A stretch of 64,000 nucleotides of DNA from Candidatus Anderseniibacteriota bacterium (GTDB taxonomy: Bacteria; Patescibacteria; Andersenbacteria; UBA10190): NCBI GenBank assembly GCA_021414205.1, contig JAIOOW010000003.1, forward strand, positions 186,001-250,000. Reading direction: 5' to 3'. The notes below the pieces were generated by a model, which saw nothing but the letters and a program-made list of their open reading frames with translations, was not told where the DNA came from and did no database searches. The position numbers and the translations under genes were made by a program. Shown here in pieces: positions 1-8,483 of this stretch (position 1 is its first letter; each line of letters opens with the position of its first letter).

Positions 1-4
1 CTCC

Positions 5-1054
5 ATGCGCGTCATTGACGATCTTCTCCGAGAGGCGCAGGAATATGGCGCTTCGGATGTGCATATTAGTGTGGGGCGTCCGCCATTTTTTCGCATAGAC
101 GGAAAATTATCTCCTGTTGGAGAAAAGCCTATTGATCCAGAAGAGGGGAAGTCGATGATGGATCACCTTATGAGTTCGAATCCGGATTTTCCAGCCCAGC
201 TTACAAAGAATCGACAAGTTGATTTTTCATACGCGCTGCCAGACGGCGTGCGATTTCGAGTAAACATATTTTATCATGTCGATCAATTGGCTGCCGCGCT
301 TCGTTTAATTCCGTCGCGTATTCAAACCGTAGAGGAGTTGCATTTGCCAGGGCAGATACTGCAATTTGCTCAGTTGAAGCAAGGCTTCGTATTAGTTGTA
401 GGCCCTGCTGGACATGGTAAATCTACAACGCTTGCATCGATTATTGATTATATTAATGAAAATAGGAGAGAGCACATTATCAGTATTGAAGATCCGATTG
501 AATATTTATTTTCAGATAAGCAATCAATTATCGATCAACGAGAAGTGGGCGGAGATGCCACATCGTTCGAGGAAGCAATCCGCGTAACACTCAGGCAAGA
601 CCCCAACGTTATCTTGATCGGTGAAATTCGAGATCAGGAATCGATGCAAACAGCCCTTACGGTTGCGGAAACTGGGCACTTGGTATTTGCAACGCTGCAC
701 ACGAATGATGCTGGGCAAACGGTAGAACGTATCATCGATTCATTTCCCCCTGATCAGCAAGCGCAGGTTCGAAGTCAGTTGGCGAATGCATTATCCGGTG
801 TTATTTCGCAGCGTTTATTGCCATGGACCACAGGAGGGCGCATTCCAGCAGTTGAAATTATGATGGTTACCACCGCAATCCGTAACGTTATTAGAGAAGG
901 GAATATTCATCAAATTCCCGGCATTATTCAAACGAGTTCCGATGTAGGGATGCAGACGCTTGATGCGAGCTTGCAAGGATTAGTGGATACGGGCGCAGTT
1001 CGCTTAGAAGACGCTCGCGCATACTTTTCGAATGCTAAACGAATGGCGCGGTAG
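5..1054 (+). CDS. pilT: Type IV pilus retraction ATPase PilT
   Basis: Hexameric ATPase that powers pilus retraction (twitching, surface or host contact) at the cytoplasmic base of the pilus. At 349 residues it has the usual PilT length. It shows a Walker A motif GPAGHGKST near residue 133, a Walker B region LIGEIRD near 203 and the HTNDA motif near 232. The long N-terminal domain of the assembly ATPase GspE/PilB is absent, which favours a retraction role. The ATG lies four bases inside the window, so upstream signals and any pilB cannot be judged. pilC follows after 16 bp, so it belongs to the pilus operon. The family call is firm; the exact role in this cell is inferred. Confidence 0.95.
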   Translation: MRVIDDLLREAQEYGASDVHISVGRPPFFRIDGKLSPVGEKPIDPEEGKSMMDHLMSSNPDFPAQLTKNRQVDFSYALPDGVRFRVNIFYHVDQLAAALRLIPSRIQTVEELHLPGQILQFAQLKQGFVLVVGPAGHGKSTTLASIIDYINENRREHIISIEDPIEYLFSDKQSIIDQREVGGDATSFEEAIRVTLRQDPNVILIGEIRDQESMQTALTVAETGHLVFATLHTNDAGQTVERIIDSFPPDQQAQVRSQLANALSGVISQRLLPWTTGGRIPAVEIMMVTTAIRNVIREGNIHQIPGIIQTSSDVGMQTLDASLQGLVDTGAVRLEDARAYFSNAKRMAR

Positions 1055-1055
1055 G

Positions 1056-1064
1056 TGATATACT
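1056..1064 (+). promoter_or_regulatory. Extended -10 element directly before pilC
   Basis: TG-A-TATACT at 1056-1064, with six bases between the hexamer and the pilC ATG. A transcript from here would begin at or next to the ATG (leaderless). No Shine-Dalgarno sequence precedes pilC. The element overlaps the gap after pilT, so pilC may be transcribed both from upstream and from its own start. Confidence 0.55.
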
Positions 1065-1070
1065 TTTTGT

Positions 1071-2279
1071 ATGGCAACGTTTTCATATAAAGCTCGACAA
1101 GCAAACGGAACACTGACGAAAGGAACGTTGCGTGCTGCCAACGAAGAGCGGGCGGGGAGTTTGCTACGGTCGCATGATTTAACCCCCGTATCTATCGAAG
1201 AAGTTAAAGAGGGGTCTGTATTAAATAAAACAATTGGCAATTTTGGCGTAAACATGCGCGACCTTATCATGTTTTTCCGAGAAGGTGCGTCGATGATTAA
1301 TGCAGGTGTGCCTATTTTGGAAACATTGCAGGCGCTGCAAAAACAGGTTCGAAAACAATCGTTTGCATCTGTTATCCAGGAAATTATTTACGATATTGAA
1401 GCCGGAGAATCGCTATCCATCTCGATGAGCAAGCACCCTGCTGTATTTAATCAATTTGTCCTTGGTATTATTCGAACTGGTGAGGCAAGCGGAAAGCTCG
1501 GCTCTTCCCTTACGGCAATTGCAAATCAATTGGAAGAAGAATACGGATTTCAGCGAAGCGTTCGTGCCGCATTGATATATCCGATATTCGTTCTCGTATT
1601 AGTTGTTATTTTGATTGTCGTTATGTTTACATTCGTGCTGCCGCAGCTGGTAACATTGTTTGACGATGCGCACGTGCAGTTGCCTTTGGTGACGCGTATG
1701 CTTATTGCGATCACTCATTTCCTCACCTCGTATTGGATAATCTTGCTTACGGTTGCAATAGCATTAGGATTCTTGCTTCGTTCTTGGCTCAGGACAACAG
1801 AGGGAAGGTATACATTTAGCACGTGGACGCTGCAGATCCCGGTATTAAAAGAGATTATTCAAAAAGTGTATTTGGCGCGCATGACTTCTATTCTTGCAAC
1901 TTTGTTCGCAAGCGATGTTCCTATTATCGAAGCTCTTGGGCTTGCCCGCGAATCAATTGGGAATCGTGTATATCAGCGAATTTTGGACGATACGATTCAA
2001 GCAGTAAAAAGCGGGTCTGCTATTTCGTATGTATGGGAGCATGAACCGCATATTCCTGCCATGTTGACCACTATGGTTAACGTTGGAGAGAGAAGCGGGC
2101 GAGTTTCTGATGCATTCACGCAGGCGAATAAGTTTTTTGCGCGCGACGTAGCAGAAGTATTGGAAAGCGTGACAATTTTACTTGAACCAATATTGATCGT
2201 CATACTCGGAATCGGTGTAGGAGTCGTGGTAGGGTCGGTGTTGTTGCCGATTTATAATCTCGTTCTCGTGATTTCATGA
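1071..2279 (+). CDS. pilC: Type IV pilus inner-membrane platform protein PilC (T2SS F family)
   Basis: Inner-membrane platform protein that couples the cytoplasmic pilus ATPases to pilin assembly. The 402 residues match the family length. Two cytoplasmic T2SSF domains (about residues 65-190 and 270-390) are each followed by hydrophobic segments: one near 170-195, a second near 220-240, and the C-terminal segment near 370-400 with a Gly/Val-rich stretch. It sits between pilT and the pilin genes. The start follows an extended -10 box by six bases and has no ribosome binding site, so translation may be leaderless or coupled to pilT. The call is secure from full-length family resemblance and position. 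Confidence 0.93.
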   Translation: MATFSYKARQANGTLTKGTLRAANEERAGSLLRSHDLTPVSIEEVKEGSVLNKTIGNFGVNMRDLIMFFREGASMINAGVPILETLQALQKQVRKQSFASVIQEIIYDIEAGESLSISMSKHPAVFNQFVLGIIRTGEASGKLGSSLTAIANQLEEEYGFQRSVRAALIYPIFVLVLVVILIVVMFTFVLPQLVTLFDDAHVQLPLVTRMLIAITHFLTSYWIILLTVAIALGFLLRSWLRTTEGRYTFSTWTLQIPVLKEIIQKVYLARMTSILATLFASDVPIIEALGLARESIGNRVYQRILDDTIQAVKSGSAISYVWEHEPHIPAMLTTMVNVGERSGRVSDAFTQANKFFARDVAEVLESVTILLEPILIVILGIGVGVVVGSVLLPIYNLVLVIS

Positions 2280-2287
2280 GAAATTCA

Positions 2288-2332
2288 TGATACACTTTTC
2301 AGTATGCATAACTCGAAGGGAGGTGAGTGTAT
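2288..2332 (+). promoter_or_regulatory. Possible pilin promoter and Shine-Dalgarno leader
   Basis: An extended -10 candidate TG-A-TACACT lies at 2288-2296, just after pilC. The leader then carries a strong Shine-Dalgarno GGGAGG at 2318-2323, nine bases before the ATG at 2333. The same SD recurs before the second pilin at 2798-2803. The SD is clear; the promoter is tentative. Confidence 0.45.
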
Positions 2333-2469
2333 ATGAATAAAACAAATAAGAAAGGATTTACACTCATTGAATTATTGGTTGTTATTGCCATTATCGGTAT
2401 CCTCGCTGCTCTCGTGTTAGTTGCATTAGGCAATGCTCGAGATAAAGCACAGGACGCTCGCATCAAATC
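2309..2469 (+). repeat. 161-bp direct repeat, copy 1 (5' end of pilin gene 1)
   Basis: Bases 2309-2469 match 2789-2949 (offset 480) with one difference, at 2449/2929, which is synonymous (GCA/GCG, Ala). The repeat covers the Shine-Dalgarno, leader peptide and first half of the pilin helix. Identity stops abruptly at 2470, beyond which even conserved codons differ. This points to recent duplication or gene conversion of the 5' end. Confidence 0.97.
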
Positions 2470-2782
2470 GACGATCGGACAGCTCAGAACATTATCTGAG
2501 GTGTTATATGACAATAATTCTTCCTCGTATTCAACTGTTGGGACATGCTTTACATCTGGTACTGGTACCGGATGTTCCGGAACAGTTTTGACAAGCGTTA
2601 ATTCGCTCAAGGCAGATTTAACTGCAGCCGGCGGAGTTCTGACTGCAAAAAGCAATGGTACGAACTATTGCATAGAGTCTAGTCTTAAGAGCAACTCAAC
2701 GCAATTTTTCTGCGCGGATGGTGCTGGAAATGCGAAAGTGAATACTGCTGCTAAGTGCACCGCAGTAACGAGCACGTGTTAA
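2333..2782 (+). CDS. Type IV major pilin-like protein 1
   Basis: Pilin subunit with a class III leader: a short basic peptide ending KKG, then FTLIELLVVIAIIGILAAL. The prepilin peptidase would cleave between Gly and Phe and methylate Phe. The ATG at 2333 is chosen over an in-frame GTG at 2327 because GGGAGG sits nine bases upstream. The protein has 149 residues. The C-terminal domain carries six cysteines, which could form three disulphides. It lies in the pilus operon just before a paralogue with the same 5' end. Whether it is the major or an alternative pilin cannot be told from sequence. Confidence 0.92.
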   Translation: MNKTNKKGFTLIELLVVIAIIGILAALVLVALGNARDKAQDARIKSTIGQLRTLSEVLYDNNSSSYSTVGTCFTSGTGTGCSGTVLTSVNSLKADLTAAGGVLTAKSNGTNYCIESSLKSNSTQFFCADGAGNAKVNTAAKCTAVTSTC

Positions 2783-2788
2783 ATTAAT

Positions 2789-2949
2789 TAACTCGAAGGG
2801 AGGTGAGTGTATATGAATAAAACAAATAAGAAAGGATTTACACTCATTGAATTATTGGTTGTTATTGCCATTATCGGTATCCTCGCTGCTCTCGTGTTAG
2901 TTGCATTAGGCAATGCTCGAGATAAAGCGCAGGACGCTCGCATCAAATC
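2789..2949 (+). repeat. 161-bp direct repeat, copy 2 (5' end of pilin gene 2)
   Basis: Partner of 2309-2469, with one synonymous mismatch. The two copies are separated by the variable 3' half of pilin gene 1, so recombination between them would delete about 480 bp and fuse the start of gene 1 to the body of gene 2. Confidence 0.97.
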
Positions 2950-3274
2950 CGACATCGGTCAACTTCGAACGTTGGCAGAAGTCGTCTATGATAACAATGG
3001 TTCGAAATACACAACAGTGGGTGACTGTTTCAACTCAGATGCAGGTGCAATAGCAGCTAACTGCTTTGGATCGGAAACGAGCGTGTTGTCGCTTCGAGCC
3101 GATGCTGCAAGCGCTGGTGGAGCAGTAACGTCTGCTTCAAGCGATACAGCATATTGCGTAGAGTCTGCGCTAAAGAGCAATGCTACAAGCTCATTCTGTT
3201 CTGATGGATCAGGGGTTGCGAAAGTAAATACAACAGTAGGTGTTTGCTCCAGTACAAATATTAGCTGTAATTAA
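2813..3274 (+). CDS. Type IV major pilin-like protein 2
   Basis: Second pilin subunit, 153 residues, with the same leader and N-terminal helix as pilin 1 (the first 45 or so residues are identical) and a diverged globular half. Six cysteines are again present in the same order relative to motifs such as YCVES and FCSDG, so the fold and disulphides appear conserved while the surface varies. The ATG at 2813 follows GGGAGG at 2798-2803. A terminator begins 26 bp after its stop, so the two pilins probably end a highly expressed transcript. Confidence 0.92.
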   Translation: MNKTNKKGFTLIELLVVIAIIGILAALVLVALGNARDKAQDARIKSDIGQLRTLAEVVYDNNGSKYTTVGDCFNSDAGAIAANCFGSETSVLSLRADAASAGGAVTSASSDTAYCVESALKSNATSSFCSDGSGVAKVNTTVGVCSSTNISCN

Positions 3275-3299
3275 GCATAGCTAATGTAAATTATGCATC

Positions 3300-3333
3300 T
3301 CGTCCCGTCCTCCAGCGGGGCGATTTGTTTTTT
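3300..3333 (+). terminator. Rho-independent terminator after the pilin pair
   Basis: Stem TCGTCCCG/CGGGGCGA (8 bp with one G-U), loop 3308-3315, followed by TTTGTTTTTT. It separates the pilins from the prepilin peptidase gene. Confidence 0.85.
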
Positions 3334-3360
3334 GATAAACGAAATCGTTTGGCATACTGT
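3332..3360 (+). promoter_or_regulatory. Promoter of the prepilin peptidase gene
   Basis: TTGATA at 3332-3337 and TACTGT at 3355-3360 with a 17-bp spacer. Seven bases separate the -10 from the ATG at 3368, predicting a leaderless mRNA. The -35 overlaps the T-run of the preceding terminator. Confidence 0.6.
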
Positions 3361-3367
3361 TAATAGC

Positions 3368-4150
3368 ATGTTTACAGTACTTGCTGGGCTCGTAGGTTTT
3401 TTCTTGTTCTTGCTTGGTTCGTGTATTGGCAGTTTTTTATTGGTGATAGCTGATCGATATATTTCACACGAGAATCCTTTTCTTGGCAGGTCGAAATGTG
3501 ATTATTGCAACAAGCAATTAGTCTGGTATGAATTGATTCCTTATATTTCATTTCTCATTCAGCGCGGGCGATGCAGCTCATGCAAGAAGAAATTATCGGC
3601 GCACTATCCTTTGTATGAAGCGCTTTGTGGAGTGTTCGCGGTGGTATTTCTGCAGCAGGCAGTTCTTTTGGGACAGGGAATATTTTTGGCATCAGCTATG
3701 TTTTTAGTTGCGTGCGTGTTGCTTATTTTGATTCGCATCGATTTATTGCTGATGCTGTTGCCTGACGGTTTTATATGGGTATTAATTGCTGTATCGTGCG
3801 GCATTGCCGGCATTGCTCACGCGCCTTTTAGTGACATTGCATTCGGCTTGCTTGCTGGTGTTGGGTTTTTGTATGTGTTATGGGCGGGTACCGGCGGGGC
3901 AGGAATCGGATTTGGTGATGTGAAATTAATGATACCGTTTGGGATTTTATTTGGATTCCGCGGAACGGTTACGTTGTTATTTTTAGCATTTTTTATTGGA
4001 GGTATCGTTGGAATACTCCTTTTGAGCACAAAGAAGGCTGGCGCAAAAACGGCAATTCCGTTTGGACCGTTTTTAGCCATTGCCGCGTTCGCCATCATGC
4101 TGATACCTGATCTTCCGCATCGTTTTTTCCAGCTGCTTGGAGTAGAATAG
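3368..4150 (+). CDS. pilD: Prepilin peptidase / N-methyltransferase PilD
   Basis: Inner-membrane aspartic protease that removes pilin leader peptides and methylates the new N-terminus. The protein has 260 residues. The N-terminal domain carries the CDYC and CSSC cysteine pairs that bind zinc in the methylase region. Multiple membrane helices follow, with the catalytic Asp in IRIDLLLMLLPD and the second in GFGDVKLM. The ATG at 3368 is chosen because the longer in-frame start at 3293 runs through the upstream terminator. Its substrates (the two pilins and four minor pilins) are encoded on both sides. Confidence 0.95.
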   Translation: MFTVLAGLVGFFLFLLGSCIGSFLLVIADRYISHENPFLGRSKCDYCNKQLVWYELIPYISFLIQRGRCSSCKKKLSAHYPLYEALCGVFAVVFLQQAVLLGQGIFLASAMFLVACVLLILIRIDLLLMLLPDGFIWVLIAVSCGIAGIAHAPFSDIAFGLLAGVGFLYVLWAGTGGAGIGFGDVKLMIPFGILFGFRGTVTLLFLAFFIGGIVGILLLSTKKAGAKTAIPFGPFLAIAAFAIMLIPDLPHRFFQLLGVE

Positions 4151-4154
4151 ATAC

Positions 4155-4697
4155 ATGGAACGCGCGCAAGAAAAAGGTTTTTCGCTCATAGAATCTCTTA
4201 TTGTCGTATCTATTATTGCAATCATGTCTGCATTGTCCCTGCAGGCTTTGCCCGTTGCACGAAGCCATCAGCAATTAGTGGCGGATACGGAGCAAATTCG
4301 AGCACTGCTCCTTGATGCAAAAGAGCGCGCATTGAACCAGGTCAGGCCTGCTGATTGTTTGAAAAATCCGAGCGATCCGTCAGATGTTGGCCGCGCACCA
4401 TGCTCCGATGTAGGGATTGCGTTTGTGGGAAATCAGGTGACTGAATTTGCGGATACAGTTTCAAATAATCAATACGATGCAACAGATTATAAAATCGCGA
4501 CATTTGATTTAGTTTCTGCGCCGGGAACAGGTTCTGTTGCATCCCTTGTCTTTAAATCCGTCCCACCCTCTACGACACTCTATGCAAACGGGAGCGTCCT
4601 CGACCCATCCGCAACGGCGATGATTGTATTGAACGGCTACGGCTCTCTTTCTCGAACATTGCTCGTGCACTCCTATGGTACGATTGATGTGCAATGA
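4155..4697 (+). CDS. GspH/FimT-like minor pilin
   Basis: Minor pseudopilin of 180 residues with a short leader ending KG before FSLIESLIVVSIIAIMSAL, so it is a PilD substrate. Minor pilins of this type initiate pilus assembly or sit at the tip. The soluble C-terminal part resembles the beta-rich GspH/FimT arrangement, judged only by size and position as first of the minor pilin set. A TAGAAT hexamer lies six bases before the ATG inside the pilD stop region. The next gene starts in an ATGA overlap at 4694, so translation is probably coupled. Confidence 0.8.
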   Translation: MERAQEKGFSLIESLIVVSIIAIMSALSLQALPVARSHQQLVADTEQIRALLLDAKERALNQVRPADCLKNPSDPSDVGRAPCSDVGIAFVGNQVTEFADTVSNNQYDATDYKIATFDLVSAPGTGSVASLVFKSVPPSTTLYANGSVLDPSATAMIVLNGYGSLSRTLLVHSYGTIDVQ

Positions 4698-5233
4698 ATA
4701 TGAATGCTAAAGGATTTACTCTCATAGAAGTATTAATAGGCTTGTTTATTGCTGTTATTGCATCTATTTCTGTTGCCCAAGTGATTGCTGGCACGAACAA
4801 GGTGATAGATTCTGGGAGGAAAACATTTATCGCCACTAATTTGGCACACGAAGGATTAGAGCTTACTCGCGAGCTTCGTGATACGACCTGGTTTACCGAT
4901 TCCGTACGATCGAACTGGGTGAGCAAGAGTGGACTATGCCCTGACGATAAGGCGACCTATACCTATACGATTGACCCGAATAAGGCCATGGATAATGGCG
5001 TATATGCTGGAGACGCTAATAAGGAGTTGTATATTAATAGTTCAAATGGATTATGGGCTCCGGATAAAGGATCCGGGCCAGATTCTGGATATGCTCGCGT
5101 GATGACAATCGATTGCACACAATCGAAAGCTGATCCCGCGTTTGTGACCGTCACATCTACCGTGAACTGGAATGGTGCATATGGCCCAAAAAACGTTTCT
5201 CTTACAGAATTGCTGTATAATTGGTTGCCATAG
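4694..5233 (+). CDS. PilV/GspI-like minor pilin
   Basis: Minor pilin of 179 residues. The leader MNMNAKG precedes FTLIEVLIGLFIAVIASIS, matching the PilV/GspI N-terminal pattern. The start overlaps the previous stop (ATGA), a sign of coupled translation. The C-terminal half is soluble and of unknown fold, with two cysteines (SGLCPDD and TIDCTQ) that could form a disulphide. It belongs to a run of four minor pilin genes that together would form the priming or tip complex of the pilus. Assignment to PilV rather than another minor pilin is by order and length. Confidence 0.8.
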   Translation: MNMNAKGFTLIEVLIGLFIAVIASISVAQVIAGTNKVIDSGRKTFIATNLAHEGLELTRELRDTTWFTDSVRSNWVSKSGLCPDDKATYTYTIDPNKAMDNGVYAGDANKELYINSSNGLWAPDKGSGPDSGYARVMTIDCTQSKADPAFVTVTSTVNWNGAYGPKNVSLTELLYNWLP

Positions 5234-5235
5234 AT

Positions 5236-5826
5236 ATGAAGACTGCGCAGAACAACAACATTACCGGATTTACGATGATTGAACTTCTTGTTGCAATCGG
5301 GATATTCGGTATTTTACTTATTATTGTTTCTGGAGTGTTTTCTCGGTTCATGTTAATTGAGCGGCATGGCATAGCTGAGGGGCAATTGATATCCGATCTG
5401 CGCTCGGCAATGGAATCCTTCACTAAAGAAGCGCGAACAGGATACGGATCGACGTATAACGTATCGTCAGATGGAAAAGAAGTGGTATTTCGAAATCAGG
5501 ATGGTGATTGCGTTGCATATCGGATTGCTACAACTGGAACATCGGGAGTGTTTCAGCGCGCGGATCTTGGGCCATCAATTTCTTCGTGCGATCCTGGGAT
5601 ATTTACTGGCAAAGATTCAAAGTTTTCTCCACTGACTGGGTCTTCTACCGATATTAGCAGTATTCACTTTAATGCTGTGATTCCTCAAGTTGCAGGAGGT
5701 AGAATGAATCAGCAGGGAGTTGTAACTGTGAGTGTTACGGCAAGCTCCACTGTGAGCGACGTTCAACCTATACAATTTGAAAATTCTATTACATCTCGCC
5801 AAATGGCTCCGTATGTCCAAAACTAA
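5236..5826 (+). CDS. PilW/GspJ-like minor pilin
   Basis: Minor pilin of 196 residues with leader MKTAQNNNITG before FTMIELLVAIGIFGILLII. The ATG at 5236 is preferred over an in-frame TTG at 5221 because the latter lies inside the upstream gene. A serine/threonine-rich beta domain follows, with a CDPG segment near the middle and another Cys upstream. The following gene begins 14 bp before this stop codon. The place between the PilV-like and PilX-like genes and the size suggest PilW/GspJ, but this is not certain. Confidence 0.78.
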   Translation: MKTAQNNNITGFTMIELLVAIGIFGILLIIVSGVFSRFMLIERHGIAEGQLISDLRSAMESFTKEARTGYGSTYNVSSDGKEVVFRNQDGDCVAYRIATTGTSGVFQRADLGPSISSCDPGIFTGKDSKFSPLTGSSTDISSIHFNAVIPQVAGGRMNQQGVVTVSVTASSTVSDVQPIQFENSITSRQMAPYVQN

Positions 5827-6199
5827 TACACAAAAAGGTTCTGTAGTTGTATACATCGTCTTGATGATGTTCTTAATGATGACGTCTGCTGCTGTTATTT
5901 TGTCTGGAGTTTTAAACAGGCATATTCGTTCTGCGCAGGATTATCTTTCATCAGAGCGAGCATTTGCTGCTGCAAATACTGGTATCGAACAAATGCTCTA
6001 CAATGTTGCAAAATCCGGCGGCAGCGTCACGAGCGATGGAGCAATCGATTACGGCTCTGATCAGGCAACGTACAAGGGTTCTGGAAAGGGCGTTATTAGC
6101 GGAGGAAGCACTGTTCCGTGCATGTCTGCATCGGGAACGTATCGAGACTTGGTTCGTAGAATTGCGCTAGGGGAGGGAGTGCCAGGGTGCACGCCATGA
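5813..6199 (+). CDS. PilX-like pilus assembly protein
   Basis: Protein of 128 residues beginning MSKTNTQKGSVVVYIV, that is, a leader ending in KG followed by a hydrophobic helix without the usual Glu at position 5. This is typical of PilX/GspK-type minor pilins that cap the complex. It is shorter than the classical members. The region after the helix has the ERAFAAANTGIE segment common in PilX N-terminal domains. It overlaps the previous gene by 14 bp and ends in an ATGA overlap with ligA. The function as part of the minor pilin complex is inferred from order. Confidence 0.72.
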   Translation: MSKTNTQKGSVVVYIVLMMFLMMTSAAVILSGVLNRHIRSAQDYLSSERAFAAANTGIEQMLYNVAKSGGSVTSDGAIDYGSDQATYKGSGKGVISGGSTVPCMSASGTYRDLVRRIALGEGVPGCTP

Positions 6200-8184
6200 C
6201 TGAGAGGGATGCTAACAAAAGAATACAGGTATTGCGCGATGAAATTAATCGTCATCGCTATTTGTATCATGTACTGGATACACAAGAAATTTCTGATGGT
6301 GCGTTAGACAGTTTGAAAAACGAACTGGAAGCATTGGAAAAAGAATTTCCAAACCTTGTTACCCCAGACTCTCCAACTCAGCGAGTGGGCGGTATGGCGC
6401 TTGATGCATTTCAAAAAGTTCCGCATAGCAAGCGCATGTTGTCTTTAAATGATGTCTTTTCAACAGAAGAAATTACGGATTGGGAGCAACGAATACAGAA
6501 AATTATTCCTGGTACAAACGAGTATTTTGTTGAATTGAAAATTGACGGGGTTGCATTATCTCTTGTGTATGAAGACGGCATATTACAGCGAGCAGCCACT
6601 CGGGGAGATGGTGTCATAGGGGAAGACGTGACCGTGAATGCAAAAACCATAGAAGCAATACCGCTTCGCTTGCAGGGTGACCATCCGGGAACTGTAGAAG
6701 TTCGTGGCGAGGCATATATGCCGAAGAAAGATTTTGAAGTAATGAATGCTGAGCGAGAAAAAGCGGGGGAGGAATTATTTGCGAATCCTCGTAATATTGT
6801 CGCTGGCTCTATTCGTCAATTGGATTCTACTATTGCAAAAAGCAGGCCGTTGCGGTTTTTTGCGTGGGAAATAACTCGAGGCATCTCAACAAAGACGCGA
6901 GACGAGGAATATGAAATGTTGCAGTCACTCGGATTCCCGGTTCCTCCGAATGCGCGTCATTATAAAAGTCTTGCAGAAGTGTTTGCATATATAAAAGAGG
7001 CGGAGAAGAAAAGGCTGAACCATGCATTTCAGGTAGACGGATTAGTTATTAAAATTAACAACTGTGCAACATATGATCGACTTGGAGTGGTTGGCAAAGC
7101 TCCTCGCGGCGCTGTGGCGTTTAAGTTTCCTGCCGAAGAAGCAACTACGATCGTGGAGCATATAGATGTGCAAGTTGGTAGAACGGGAGCACTTACTCCG
7201 GTAGCTCATTTGCGCCCGGTGCGAGTTGCGGGTACTACGGTCTCGCGCGCAACTCTTCATAATGCCGACGAAGTAAAAAGAAAAGATGTTCGCGTGGGCG
7301 ATACGGTGGTCATTCGAAAAGCAGGAGATATTATTCCAGAAGTTATTCGCGTGCTGCCGAATCTTCGTCCAAAAAATAGTAAGCCGTTTCATATGCCCTC
7401 GAAGTGTCCGATTTGTGGTTCCGCCGTTGAAAAAGATGCGGAAGGTATAGTAGTGCGCTGCGTGAATCGGGAATGCTTTGTGCGAGAGCAGCAGCAAATT
7501 TTATATGCTGTCGGGCGAGCAGGGTTTAATATTGATGGATTGGGGGACAAGATTGTTGAGCAGCTGTTGCAAGAAGGGCTTATTTCGAGCGCGCCAGATA
7601 TTTTCAGGTTAACCGAAGGGGATTTATTGCCATTGGAGCGATTTGCAGAAAAGTCTGCGAAGAATTTGGTTGCCGAAATTCAATCCAAAAAAACAATCTC
7701 GCTTCCTAAATTTCTTGCATCTCTCGGCATTTTGAATGTCGGCATTGTAACCGCGCAGGATATTGCTCGAGCATATAAGAGTCTTGATGCAATTGTGAAA
7801 CTTTCGAAAGAAGAATTCGAAAAAATTGATGGCGTAGGTGAGAAGGTTGCTCAAAGTCTTGTTGATTTTTTTGAGAGCAAGCTGGGTAAGGGTATCTTGC
7901 AAGAATATTGCGATGTTGGCATTACGGTTCAAGAGGAAGTCAGTGCGGGCCCGTTGTCGGGGAAGACATTTGTATTCACCGGAACCCTGCAGAACATAAC
8001 GCGCGAAGAGGCTAAGCAAAATGTCCTATCTGCCGGAGGGAGAATAGCCTCCACCGTCGGCTTGGGCGTGGATTATGTGGTGGTAGGAGAGGATGCCGGA
8101 TCAAAAGAGGAGAAAGCAAAAAAACTGGGCCTTACTAGTATTAATGAAAGTCAGTTTGCGTCCCTTTTAAAAGGCACGCTATAG
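6196..8184 (+). CDS. ligA: NAD-dependent DNA ligase LigA
   Basis: Seals nicks between Okazaki fragments and in repair, using NAD as adenylate donor. The protein has 662 residues, the normal length. It has an N-terminal NMN-binding part, the adenylation motif ELKIDG with catalytic Lys near residue 115, and an OB domain. A four-cysteine zinc finger (CPIC ... CVNREC) follows near 397-420, then helix-hairpin-helix repeats and a C-terminal BRCT domain (LSGKTFVFTGTL). The ATG at 6196 overlaps the preceding stop (ATGA); an in-frame GTG at 6187 is possible. It appears cotranscribed with the pilus genes, which looks incidental. Confidence 0.97.
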   Translation: MTERDANKRIQVLRDEINRHRYLYHVLDTQEISDGALDSLKNELEALEKEFPNLVTPDSPTQRVGGMALDAFQKVPHSKRMLSLNDVFSTEEITDWEQRIQKIIPGTNEYFVELKIDGVALSLVYEDGILQRAATRGDGVIGEDVTVNAKTIEAIPLRLQGDHPGTVEVRGEAYMPKKDFEVMNAEREKAGEELFANPRNIVAGSIRQLDSTIAKSRPLRFFAWEITRGISTKTRDEEYEMLQSLGFPVPPNARHYKSLAEVFAYIKEAEKKRLNHAFQVDGLVIKINNCATYDRLGVVGKAPRGAVAFKFPAEEATTIVEHIDVQVGRTGALTPVAHLRPVRVAGTTVSRATLHNADEVKRKDVRVGDTVVIRKAGDIIPEVIRVLPNLRPKNSKPFHMPSKCPICGSAVEKDAEGIVVRCVNRECFVREQQQILYAVGRAGFNIDGLGDKIVEQLLQEGLISSAPDIFRLTEGDLLPLERFAEKSAKNLVAEIQSKKTISLPKFLASLGILNVGIVTAQDIARAYKSLDAIVKLSKEEFEKIDGVGEKVAQSLVDFFESKLGKGILQEYCDVGITVQEEVSAGPLSGKTFVFTGTLQNITREEAKQNVLSAGGRIASTVGLGVDYVVVGEDAGSKEEKAKKLGLTSINESQFASLLKGTL

Positions 8185-8185
8185 T
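8156..8185 (+). promoter_or_regulatory. Promoter of gatC-gatA
   Basis: TTGCGT at 8156-8161, 18-bp spacer, TATAGT at 8180-8185, then seven bases to the ATG of gatC. It overlaps the end of ligA. It predicts a leaderless gatC mRNA. Confidence 0.6.
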
Positions 8186-8192
8186 ACCGGAT

Positions 8193-8483
8193 ATGGATAT
8201 TAAAAAAATTGCAGAACTTGCGCGCATGAATCTTACGGATGTCGAGACTAAGCGATTTGAAGTGGAAATTTCCGGAGTGCTGCAGAATTTTAAAGATATT
8301 CAGGTAATTGATACTGAGAATATTCCATCCGCAGACGATGTTTCCGGACTTAAGAATGTGATGCGTGAAGATGTGGCAATGAACAACACGCTTGCAGATC
8401 CAAAAGAATTATTAAAAAATGCAAAAACCCATAACGGCTACGTGAAAGTATCTGCGGTATTTGCAGAAGAAACCGTATCATGA
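8193..8483 (+). CDS. gatC: Asp-tRNA(Asn)/Glu-tRNA(Gln) amidotransferase subunit C
   Basis: Small stabilising subunit of the GatCAB complex, which converts misacylated Asp-tRNA(Asn) or Glu-tRNA(Gln) to the correct amide form. It has 96 residues, beginning MDIKKIAELARMNLTDVE, the family's typical helical N-terminus, with the DVSGLKNVMREDV segment that wraps GatA. It overlaps gatA by four bases (ATGA). gatB lies separately at 30815. The presence of gatCAB implies that this organism makes Gln-tRNA and/or Asn-tRNA by the indirect route. Confidence 0.93.
   Translation: MDIKKIAELARMNLTDVETKRFEVEISGVLQNFKDIQVIDTENIPSADDVSGLKNVMREDVAMNNTLADPKELLKNAKTHNGYVKVSAVFAEETVS

Noticed and set aside
2309..2949. 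Pilin repeat as a CRISPR or mobile element signature
   Set aside because: Only two copies, both coding, no spacers of regular size, no terminal inverted repeats and no transposase.
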